Positions 54,371-64,000 of a stretch of DNA of 64,000 nucleotides are shown in pieces. Each line of letters begins with the position of its first letter. Positions within the stretch are counted from its first letter, which is position 1. A program made the position numbers and the translations under genes. Where the stretch lies: assembly GCF_020921035.1 (NCBI RefSeq), contig NC_063151.1, forward strand, positions 20,528,934 to 20,592,933, written 5' to 3'. The DNA comes from Rhodamnia argentea (lineage: Eukaryota; Streptophyta; Magnoliopsida; Myrtales; Myrtaceae). The notes under the pieces are model-generated. The model had not been told where the DNA came from. It saw only the letters and a program-made list of their open reading frames with translations, and made no database searches.

Positions 54371-54539
54371 TGTGCTGCATGGAATCACATGATTGATGAG
54401 GCTTGTATGGTGGTACATGGCATTTGTAAATCTCAGGAGGACAATCATTGAAGAAGTGATCGAAGAGTTAAAGTCTCCAGAGTAGGTATGTCTAGCCATA
54501 GAGTATCATTCTGGTTGATTTTCATGGATGGATGTAATT

Positions 54540-54830
54540 TTATGCAGAGCCAAAGTGAGTCATACGAATGTTGGTGCTAAAGCTATTATTATAGGCAAAC
54601 TTTACAAAGGTGGGTACATCCCAACTACCTGGAAAATCAGTAAACAAGCTATTAGCATGTCCCATGATGTTTGCATAACTGGCTGAGGTTGTCCATTTGT
54701 TTGCGGGTGGATGGCGGTACTGGTTTAGCTTAGTTCCCAGGCTCGTTGAAATCCACTCCAAAATGGTTTTCACGCCATTGAAGGTCGAGCGGATCACATG
54801 TTTCGGGATCATGTGAGAATGAACTCTTTA
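54540..54830 (-). pseudogene. Ty3/gypsy integrase remnant
   Basis: In different minus-strand frames, pieces of the integrase C-terminal half are readable: SLGTKLN, AIHPQTNGQ, DMLIACL, FPGSWD and VKFAYNNSFSTNI. Frameshifts separate them. This is the family pattern LGT.L...HPQTDGQ.ER...FAYN. It lies 170 bp beyond the MATE stop codon, on the opposite strand. Confidence 0.75.
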
Positions 54831-54924
54831 TCAACTGTCGACGAGGCGATGCCGGTTTAAAAGAATAAAAAGAAAGGAACTCACACACTTGCCCCGCCCC
54901 ATCCGATGGAGTGTTCTTTTCACT

Positions 54925-55126
54925 TCGAGCTGTATTTTTTAAATCGGTTTGTATCGCTTAAAATGATTAGTCAATAATAAATTTTTTTTATTATCGATAA
55001 TAATTTATGTTTAAATATTTTCGTGAATGCTGAGAATATTTTTTATTTATGTAAGCGATATAAAAGATCTTTATAAAAAAATATTTTTCAAATCATTCAT
55101 TTTTTGTGAAATAAATGGAGCCTAAG
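54925..55126. mobile_element. Tourist-like MITE copy
   Basis: The right end ttttttgtgaaataaatgg(agcctaa) and core 'aataatttatgtttaaata' match the family at 60279-60517. The left end is degraded. Confidence 0.45.
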
Positions 55127-55872
55127 GGTGCGATTGTTTTAGTGAAAGTGCTTTTCGGAAATTGGTTTTTTAGATTTTCACCCGTTTGGTATTTCGAAAA
55201 TGACTAAATCAACAAAAAATACTTTTCGATCGGTGGAAAATTCATGAACAAAGTTAATCCCTAAATCTAAAGAAGTTAAAATACTTTTTGAAATTGTTAC
55301 CCTCGATTTTTTAATATTTTAATATTTTATCTTTTAATTAATATTTCATATTCACTTTTATATTTTATTTTATTTTCTTTCCTTCTTGGTTTCTTCTACC
55401 TCTGCCGCTTGCTAGGCCTTGGCGATAGAGGTCGGCTTGCGAGCTCGAGCTCGAGCTCAGCAAGCCTGAGCTCTCCCGTGGGCCGTGGCCGCCGACGGAC
55501 AGTCGTGGTGGAGGGTGTCGCAATAAGGAAAGAAGGAAGAAGGAAGAAAGAAAATGAAAAAAAAAAAAAAAATAAAAAAATTTTAAAATTTGAAATTTTT
55601 TGTTTGTCTGAAATAAAATTATGAGATTGGAAAGTCAGGACACGTGATTGGAAAAGAACATGTTAAGATATTCGATTGAACATGGAAAAGCCGAGCTGCT
55701 TTGCGGCCTATGCAAATGGCAAGGGAAAAGAACAGAAGAAAGTACAATTGACCTCTGTATCTAATCTATAAGACACCGTCTCCTCCAAGTCCGCCACATC
55801 TCCTCCTTGCCGTTCGGCTTTGCTCTCTCCGATTCAACCGCAAAGGCTCTCCAGCTCTCGAACTCTCTGACC
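55127..55872. other. Intergenic DNA and promoter region of the dioxygenase gene
   Basis: 55127-55620 is AT-rich with a short GC-rich insert (55400-55520, 'gagctcgagctcgagctc') and resembles another eroded element. A TATA-like 'atctataagaca' lies at about 55764-55775, some 100 bp before the start codon, and is a plausible core promoter. Confidence 0.35.
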
Positions 55873-58800
55873 ATGGGCGCCAAAGGGTATCTCAGTTCTG
55901 ACCAGCTCGAGTTCTTCAATTCTCAAGGTGCTCGGTGCTTCAAGGACATTTTCTATTCCCCCTTTTATTTTATTTTTTTGGGTGGAATACGATGAGAAAA
56001 CAATCGAGTTCGCTCGCGAATCGGAAAGAATATAACTTGCTAAAAGGTCACGCCTTTTGTTCCTTCCGCAGGTTACTTGGTGATCGAATCGTTCGCTTCC
56101 CCCGAAGAAATCGATGCCATGATGAAGAGGATGGACCAGTTGCTTAATGAATTCGACTGTTCTACCGCCTCAATCTTTTCTACTAAGAACCAGGTTCCGC
56201 ATTCATGGAGTAATTTCTTTTTTTTCCCCCTCGCTCGGTTGTTGGATCTTTGTCTCTGGCTTTGCAGCAGCAACACACGGATGATTATTTCTACGAAAGC
56301 GTCGAGAATGTCTCGTTTTTCTTCGAGGGTACGAGTTTTTATTCCATTTTATATGTTTATATAATAATACGAACTCTTATTGTGGTTTAAAAATGAAGAT
56401 ATTAGTCGATTCATTTGTCGATTACCATTGTATTGTATTTTTGTTTTTGTTGTACATGGTAGCTCTTAATGTCACCAAGACTAGTTTTTTATTATCGTGA
56501 CCCCTCTTTGTGCGTGTTTACTTTGGGGAGGTCGTGGATAGAACATATCAGCATCATTGCTGGAGTATTGCTTTCACTAATCCTGGTGAATTTTGACAGA
56601 GAAAGCATTTGGTGATGATGGAAACTTGAAGCAACCCAAGCAATTGTCCATCAATAAAGTTGGTCACGGTATGCTATGACTGCGACATGATATGCTTCTG
56701 GTGCTTTCTTTCGTAAGTGATTGGTTTCAAGTGCAAAATTTTTGCTTTTTATTGAGACTAGTTCCAATGGTTGTCTTTTGTCAGCGCTACATGAGCTTGA
56801 CCCAGTGTTTAAGGCTTTCTCTAGCTCAGATAAAGTCTGTGGCATGCTGTTATCATTAGGCTACCAAAGGCCTATCATCATTCAGTCAATGTACATATTC
56901 AAGGTACTTATCTTAGCCAATTATATTTCATTTCGGATTTCCAAGGCAAGTTATTAATCTTCGTCTAGTTTCATTGGTTGATGAATTAGTCTCTTATTAT
57001 GGTTCAGTCGGATGGTTGGTGGTTTACTGCATTTAGACAGCAGACCTTCCACTCTTCCTCTGCAAATTTCTGCTGCAAGAGTAGAATGTTGGCCATCTTC
57101 CTTTTAACTTGTATCTGTGATTAGAAGAGGGATCGATGCTGAATCTTTTTCTGGGACGTGCATTTGATGATACTCCTAGCAACCTTGTGCATAGATGTTG
57201 CTTGCGTTTGTCGAATCACTAGGCAATTTTGTCCTTGTCCTTTAATAACTGCTGGTTAGATGCCCAGGCCTTCTTCAGATATTTAACCGGACCAATCTGT
57301 GTGTTGCACAGACACATATTTTTATTCCAGACAGTTCAAGTCAGCCATCAGATTAATTCGAGTATTTTTGCGTTCATTTAAAATTTGCAACCATTAGAAA
57401 GTAATTATTCTCAATCATAGAGTGAAAATCCCTCAACCCTGAAGGGTGAGCTTTTCTTCACGAACTATTAGTTTGAGAAGAATAAATTCCCTGTTGTAAA
57501 CACTTTTTTCCCTTCCAATTTCCTACAATTAGGCTCTGAAAAGATTCCATGTGATCCTAGGTTGGTAACATTCGATTTGTATGTTTCAATTTGTAGTTTG
57601 TAGTTTTAATCTTCAATGTCATGCATCACTTAATTTGTTTTTCACAATCAAAATCTTTTTGTTATACGTGATTTCGATTGTCAATAAATTTATCAAATCC
57701 TTCTACTTTAATATATCCACAAAACTACTATCCTCAAATCCTGCGGTGTCTTTGGGAGTTAAGCTTATATATAATTGAGATTGAAATTACTTGCAAATTT
57801 GATGAAGATAATTTTCTCTTTGTCTCTGGATGGTAAAGCAGAACTGCTTTTCCTGTATAGGTGGGCAATCAACGCTACTTGATCCCACTATATAAAGATG
57901 TGTAGGTTTGTACTATTGTACTTGGTCTTATGTCCTAGGTCACCAGTTGAAATTGCTTGTTGTATGAAGTGAAAATGTCTGGAAGAGATGCTATGCTTAG
58001 ATGATCCAAAAACTGATATACGCCAAATTTCATTATAGCTTTTGCTGTTCTCATCTTTGCTTTCTATGTAGATCATTTATGTCTGGACTGTTTGAGATAT
58101 AATCATGTGGGCAATTGTTTGCCGGGATAGTTATCTTGCATATGTTGGCTACGCCACAGCATCCGACCTATCAAGTGACATAATCTTATGTGTCCGATGC
58201 TTGAATCCTTTGTTCACTATTCTGTCAAAGGCATTTTATTTTCCAGCGGTCTTCTTAGTTCTTCTCACATAAAATTGTGCATGCAGCAACCGGGTATTGG
58301 AGGTGAAGTAGTGCCACACCAGGATAACTCATTTCTTTACACGGAGCCACCTACTTGCACAGGACTGTGGTGGGCCCTAGAAGATGCAACAATAACCAAT
58401 GGCTGTCTTTGGGCTATCCCTGGATCTCACAAGAGTAACATTGTCTTTTATGTAACTCATTATTTGCCTCGCAAGCATATTTACTCTGAAATTAGTTCTT
58501 ATCTCTGATCTCTCATTTATCCAGATGGCCTTGTGAGAAGGTTTATTCGAGGTGAAGGGGGAGTTTCCTTTGATCGCCCTTCCCCAACCTATGATAAGAA
58601 AGATTTTGTAGCAATTGAGGTTAAAGCTGGGTCTTTAGTTCTAATTCATGGCGATCTTATTCATCAGAGGTTAGTTTAGAAGCAATTTTCTCTTGGACTT
58701 GCCAATATCATTTATTCTGCCATGATTATCAAATTAAAGAATTTGATGTTGACTTCAGTTTTTATGGTTCCTAATTTCTTCTAGTTTTTTTTTTTTTTTC

Positions 58801-59420
58801 AATTTTATGTTAAGTTCTTGAAATAAGGATTGGCTACTAATGTTAGTGGGTTACACTAAATTTGCTGAACCTGTTAAAGCGGGTAGTGGTCACAAGCTCG
58901 GTTCTTGTCTGGTTTGGCTGTAAAACATTGTTTGGAAGAATTTTATGAAGCTTGTCGACTCTAAAAGCAACATGGTGCAATACTCTATGCTCAAAATGAA
59001 GCTAATTCTTGACTTCTTTCCACTTGTTGACTGGAGCTTTGAGAACCAGTCCTCAAAGTCGAGGCATGCCTACAGCTTACATGTGGTGGATACTGATGGT
59101 TGCAAATGGGCGCAGTCAAATTGGTGAGGACAGGAGAATTGCTTTCTTCGTCTGGTTTTCCATCCTCTAATTCTGATTTTGGTTCTGATAGACTCTAATC
59201 TTCGTGAGAAGCTTAGAAACCTTGAAAATGATTTAGTTCAACTGTTTCAGCTGCGACGAATAAACACATCCCTCAATCTGTTTTTCGCAACCAAAAAAAA
59301 AATAAAAAAATTAAAATGACTGAAGACTGCTTTTGCTTCTCTAATTGCTGATTCAGAGTTTGGTGATCGATTCCCAGGATCAGGAGAAAAGTCGAGCCAG
59401 AGCCTCTCTTTGTAGCTTGA
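55873..59420 (+). CDS. Phytanoyl-CoA dioxygenase (PhyH family, PAHX-like)
   Basis: Fe(II)/2-oxoglutarate oxygenase; the family hydroxylates phytanoyl-CoA in alpha-oxidation, linked in plants to phytol/chlorophyll breakdown. Exons: 55873-55927, 56072-56193, 56268-56328, 56600-56668, 56785-56903, 58287-58434, 58525-58669, 59037-59123, 59378-59420; 282 residues, the usual plant length, all joins in frame. Metal ligands: HQD (His153, Asp155) in VVPHQDNSF and His238 in HGDLIHQS; Arg249 in [11 protein letters not shown] fits the 2-oxoglutarate-binding Arg. Other family motifs: [40 protein letters not shown] and [18 protein letters not shown]. The start is the first in-frame ATG ([11 protein letters not shown]). 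The C-terminus PLFVA is not a PTS1 signal, so peroxisomal import would need another route. Confidence 0.92.
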
Positions 59421-60278
59421 TCTGATTCCACCTGTCCCGGGGTTGCCATGTATGAGACGAGCGAATTAAATGGTCGAGGCGATCTTGTATAATCAATCTG
59501 TGCATGGAGGAACTGCATCAATCTTAGAGATGCTGCTGTGGTTGCCGCCTTTGCGAAGTCATAGAAGTCCGTTTCTTCTGTCTGTCTCTTGGGATCTCAA
59601 AAAGTTTGTTGCAGATTGTAAATCTTGGACAGGTCGCAATACGAGTAACAATGATCTTACACATTACCTTACTGTAGAAAACCCATTGATGGCCTGGAAA
59701 GTACATGAAAAACGATTGAGAAAATTCTACCTGTAATCCCTGAATGTTATGCATTGTGTACTGCACTGGTGCTTGTCAACCTAAAGTATTTGAATTCTGG
59801 CTATTTTGGTCTTCATACCTGCCCAGTCCTGAGAAAAGGAAAATACATTGTGGTCTTTGGAGTATAGCCAAAAACCAGAAACGTCTGTAAGATGTAGGAT
59901 TTTTGAGCTTTAATTTTTGGGGTTAGACTGTGGGAAATCATAAACTATGCCCATTTGAACAGATTTATGTCTAGGAAAACCAGAGGATATCCTTTGTTTC
60001 TGAGGGCATGTCTCTCATTTCCCATCTGAGTATCCAAGTGAACTTCTACAATACGGTGGAACAGCACAAGAAGTTTTCTGGTTTTGGGAAATTGGCATGG
60101 GTTTGAAACCTTCTTGGGAACTTTTGTTGCCTGCATCTAGCCTGGATAAACCATGAATGCATCCAATAATATTCTTCTATTTAGCATGAAAGGTGGATGT
60201 TTGGTCAATGTTCTGAATTGCATGTTTCTAGTTGATTATATGAAAGAAAGGTTAGTGGGTAAATATTCCCCAGACTTA
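59421..60278. other. 3' flank of the dioxygenase gene
   Basis: It includes the probable 3' UTR. No further gene, RNA or repeat is supported; the minus-strand frames at 59945-60136 lack family similarity. Confidence 0.35.
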
Positions 60279-60517
60279 GGCTACATTTGTTTTGTGGAAA
60301 ATGAGTAATTTGAAAAATATTTTCTTAAAAATTATAATTTGTTTCGCAAGAAATAATTAGCTAATAGAAAATATTTTCATCATCAATAATGATTTATGAT
60401 TAAACATTTTCATGGACGATGATTTTTTTTTTATCATTCATTTTTGTAGGCGATTAGATCGATCGTTTAAAAAATCTAATCTTTACATCATTTATTTTTC
60501 ACGAAATAAACAGGACC
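60279..60517. mobile_element. Tourist-like MITE with TTA target-site duplication
   Basis: 239 bp, starts GGCTACATTTGTTTTGTGG and ends CACGAAATAAACAGGACC, flanked by TTA at 60276-60278 and 60518-60520. The 3-bp TTA duplication and short inverted ends fit PIF/Harbinger-derived MITEs. It is the reference copy for the related fragments at 2582, 48171 and 54925. Confidence 0.7.
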
Positions 60518-61193
60518 TTAACTATCAAGATTTTGTCGATCCATTATGTCTTTCCTGGAACTAGAACATGTCCATGACCTTAACTATCAAGATTTTGACA
60601 TAACTTTTATTTTCAAGGGACTCATACAGGATATGTTATTTTGCTAATAATCAAATGCAACGAGACTTAATATTAATAATTGTTTGTTTTCGACTATTAT
60701 AATTTATCCATTTGTTGATAATATTTTCTAAAAACTCTTAAACAATTTGGAAAACTAACTCTTTCAAGAAAATACGGTGTGGATAGAGATTTCGTAAATA
60801 TTAAGGTTGTGTAGGGCGAAAGATCATATAATTTTCTTTTTGGGTATGAATTAGGATTGTCGGGTACAAGTGAGACAATGGTGCCAATTTGGTAAAATTT
60901 TCGTATCACTTGAAAGTATAGGTGATAAATGTGTATAGGTGATGTCGGTTTGAGTTCTTTTGTTATTTTTGGATTTAATTTACTTTCATTTGCAAACTTT
61001 AATCTTGAGAAATGATGCACTGGACCGATGACTATATTCGCTTCCTTCTTTTTAATTAGATTGCTGCAAATCCTTAGAACGGATAAACCTAACCTCCTTT
61101 TTTTTTGGGGTCGGAAACCTAACCTCCTTTGAACTATTTGAACATTGTGCACGTTTTTTATGTGGTCAACTATTATTTTAATTACAACCTTGA
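60518..61193. other. Spacer before the second LINE
   Basis: AT-rich, with a small internal repeat ('cttaactatcaagattttg' at about 60517 and 60579). No gene is seen. Confidence 0.4.
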
Positions 61194-64000
61194 CTTTTTT
61201 TTTGTTTTGTGGGGGGGTGGGGTGGGGGTGTGTCAAAGCACATCGCGGGTAGGCCTCTGAACAAAGCAAGGCCTTTAGTACAGGCGGGGGTGTGGACGAG
61301 CGGTCAGCTAGAAGGGACTTCCGCCGCTGGGGTTGAGCCAACCAATGTGCGGCCCAGTTGGTCTCATGTGGACAGAATTTGAATGCCATTTTTGGGTCGG
61401 CCCGTTGCAAAAGAAGGTTGCACTCCTGAAGAATTGGGGTCGACATCCACGAGGTATAGAGAGCAGCTTTAGCATCATCGCAGGAGAGAGTTCCATGGAG
61501 CTGCTGAGTTTGGATACGTCAGAGAACGGCCACCGCATTGCTGCAATCAGCCTCCATCGTGATCTAGAGTGGCCCCAGCGATCAATATAGAGGCGTATAG
61601 CCTCGTGGTAGGCGATTTGCTCAAGTAGTTCCGGATCTGTTGCGGGGACGGTTTGGGCGAAGACCCCCTGGCACCAACCTTGGTCATCTCGAAGGATTCC
61701 TTCAACAGAGCCTGTGCATTCACCCGCAACCAGTGACACGTCAACATTGAGCTTCATGGTGCCAGCGGATGGAGGACACCACTGCGAAGGTGAGTCAATT
61801 CGTCGTTTGTTCGAATTAGTGGTTGTTTGATTCCATCGATTAAAACTGAGGTGAGCCGTGACTGCTGCGTTGATTACATGCCATGAATCTAGTGGTTGCC
61901 GTCGGAAAATATATGCATTCCAAGCCTTCCAAATCTGCCAAAGGATGTGGGCAATGAGGGCTCCAGATGGGGTTCGTTGGGGTGATGCTGGGGCTAGCGC
62001 TGCGACAAGCCAGTCTTTAATACAGGCAAGGCTGTAGGAATTGATAGTCACTGAAGCTTGCTGATCGTTCCATACTTTTTCTGTCCAAGGGCAAAGGAGA
62101 AACAAATGCTCAAGCGTCTCGGAATGCTGGCGATAGAGGGTACATATTGATTTAGGTAAGATGTGTCTCCGCATTAGATTATCTGCTGTATGTACGGCGT
62201 TTTGACCAATGTGCCATAGGAAGTGTTTGATCTTTAGGGGCACCTACAGTCGCCAAATATAGCGCCATAGCTGTCGGGGCCGTTGATAAGAAGAAGATGG
62301 GTCATGGGGTGTCCTGCAGGGGGATGTGTGTAAAAGTTGTGCATAGGCCAATTTAACAGAATTATTACCAGTGGGGTGTGGTGCCCATATTAGCTGATCT
62401 GCAGGTCTAAGGGGGTTGAGTGGAATGGCTGAGTATTTCGTCTACCACTTGAGTAGGGAAGTAAGTTCGCGCTAGTGTTCGTTCCACTGCATAGAAGGTC
62501 TAATGAGTTGAGCTACTATGAGTGGTTCCCCTTTTTGTGGCTGTCCTCCAATGCGACCTGTTTGCAGCTAGGGGTCCGTTCTAATGGATATGCTCTGGCC
62601 ATCCCCCACTTGCCATCTAACGAAAGGGGAAATGTGATTCCTTCCAGCTATGATACTTTGCCACCCCCATGAGGGACGGCCTCCCTGGGCAGCTTCCCAA
62701 AATGAGTGATGGCGAAAGTAGAGGCCTTTAAACAAAGCTGCCCAAAGGTTGGTGGGGTTGGAATGTAGCCGCCAAGCCGTTTTCCCTAGCATTGCCTTAT
62801 TAAACTGCACCAAGTCTCTAAAACCAAGGCCGCCATCGGCTTTATTATGGGTAAGAATATCCCAACTGTGCCAATGGAGTCCTGAATGGGTTTGGCTATT
62901 CTTCCACCAAAAATTTGCAACCCTCTTTTCGATCGCCCGGCACACTGATAATGGAACCTTGAAAACTAACGTAGCATATTGAGGGATAGCTTGTATAACT
63001 GCTCTAATGAGAGTTTCTTTACCAGCCGTAGAAAATAGTTCCTCTTTCCATCCCTCCAGCTTTTTGTGTACTTGCGCCAAGATCCAGGAGAAAAATTACT
63101 TCTTCGTTTGGCCCTAATCGGATGGGAAGCCAAGGTATTTCCTTGTTTGTGCTATTTTGGGGACGCGTAATTCGGCAGCTAATGTTTGTCTCAACGAGAG
63201 CAGACAGCTGCGGCTGAAGAAAACTCCAGATTTATTGAGGTTGTTGTCATGGCTGGATGCGTAGCAATACTGGTGGAGTAGTTGGGCTAGGTGGTGGCAC
63301 TCCGAAAGCTTCCCGTCAAGAAAGAAAATGGCGACATCTGCAAATAATAAGTGTGAAAGGGTAGGGCAGTGCCAATTAAGAGTAATACCCTTCAAGGTAC
63401 CTTCCTGCACAGCTGCTGCTAGCATGGAGGATAAAGCATTGGACACCATAATAAAGAGATACATCGAGAGTGGGTTGCCTTGGTGTAGTCCTCAGGTCGG
63501 CCAGAAGTAAGGAAGAGGTCCCTGTTGACCTGGACACTGAAGCTAATTGTGCGGACACACTCCATGATCCACGTCACCCACTGGGGGGCAAAGCCCAACC
63601 GAAGGAGGCAGTCCTTGAGGAAATCCCATTCGACGCGGTCATAGGCTTTATGCATATCTAGTTTAAGGACAACCTCAAAGTGATGCTGGCGTTTACGGGT
63701 GCGTAGTTGATGAAGTACTTCCTGGACGATAAGGATATTATCTTGAATCTATTAGCCAGCCACAAAGGCGCTTTGTTCCGAGGCGACGAGCCGGGGGAGC
63801 AAAGGTTTAAGACGGTTCGCCAAGACCTTGGAGCATATTTTATAAGAGTAGTTGCATAAACTGATTGGTCGGTACTGATTGTCTCTCTGGGTGGGGTACC
63901 TTGGGGACCAGGGTAATGTGAGTCTGATTGAAAGGGCTAGGAAGGGTACCTGTCGTGAGGAAGTCATTCACCATGCCAACCAAATCATCCTGGATAGTGC
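61194..64000 (-). mobile_element. Decayed L1-type LINE, partial at window edge
   Basis: It is the same family as the LINE at 35566, oriented minus. Its 3' end with an A-rich tail is seen as a T run at 61196-61205. Recognisable blocks run from RNase H through zf-RVT to the reverse transcriptase and leave the window on the right. Several stops and frameshifts break the ORF, so it is inactive. By eye, protein identity to the intact copy is around 65-70 % in the conserved blocks. Confidence 0.88.
61250..63967 (-). pseudogene. LINE ORF2 pseudogene
   Basis: Fragments in order along the minus strand: [20 protein letters not shown] (63.8 kb), two stops after SAFVAG (63750), MHKAYDRVEWDFL (63650), LLFADVAIFF (63330), MAQVHKKLEGWKEELF (63080), a TAG inside the zf-RVT region before MPLKIKHFLWHIGQNA (62243), ETLEHLFLLCPW, and RNase H LNVDVS with a frameshift near 61500. 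In the catalytic FADD box the second Asp is Val (codon 63333-63335), which alone would abolish reverse transcription. Confidence 0.88.

Noticed and set aside
55807..55872. Longer N-terminus for the dioxygenase (22 extra residues)
   Set aside because: The upstream frame begins at TTG without [14 protein letters not shown] matches the family start.

Overview
The window is nuclear DNA of a eudicot plant. The genes have many introns, the intergenic DNA is AT-rich and full of nested transposons, and the recognisable genes are plant families: an MIK2-type LRR receptor kinase, a mitochondrial DnaJ like Arabidopsis ATJ1, a TED7-like proline-rich membrane protein, a DTX/MATE transporter and a PAHX-type phytanoyl-CoA dioxygenase. 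A woody rosid, possibly of the Myrtales, is a guess; the sequence does not settle the species.

Layout. 1-14.3 kb is a receptor-kinase region built by duplication. One long LRR receptor kinase (7453-11346, minus, one frameshift) is nearly complete. To its left lie remnants of two further units: 5'-flank DNA at 1-2550, and 3'-flank DNA, a short LRR scrap and 5'-flank DNA at 3737-5440. 16673-25858 (plus) is a 19-exon mitochondrial DnaJ gene, divergent from the kinase. Scraps resembling its 5' and 3' flanks occur at about 3.5 kb and 6.3 kb, so the ancestral tandem unit was probably a divergent kinase/DnaJ pair. 26949-28100 (minus) is the TED7-like gene. 29-48 kb is gene-poor and holds long foldback elements, hAT-like and Tourist-like elements and a 5.95-kb LINE with both ORFs open (35566-41519). 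48449-54370 (plus) is an 8-exon MATE transporter. 55873-59420 (plus) is a 9-exon phytanoyl-CoA dioxygenase. A second, decayed LINE of the same family runs from 61194 off the right edge.

The five host genes show no shared pathway; their adjacency looks like ordinary plant gene order. Exon joins for the three multi-exon enzyme, chaperone and transporter genes were worked out by hand. Every junction keeps frame, and all introns are GT-AG except one GC-AG intron in the DnaJ gene. The most notable biology is a pair of alternative terminal 3' splice sites in the DnaJ gene, both in frame. One gives the usual soluble C-terminus and the other a hydrophobic tail-anchor-like C-terminus. Also notable are several transposon insertions whose target-site duplications, and in two cases empty sites in a paralogous copy, can be read directly.
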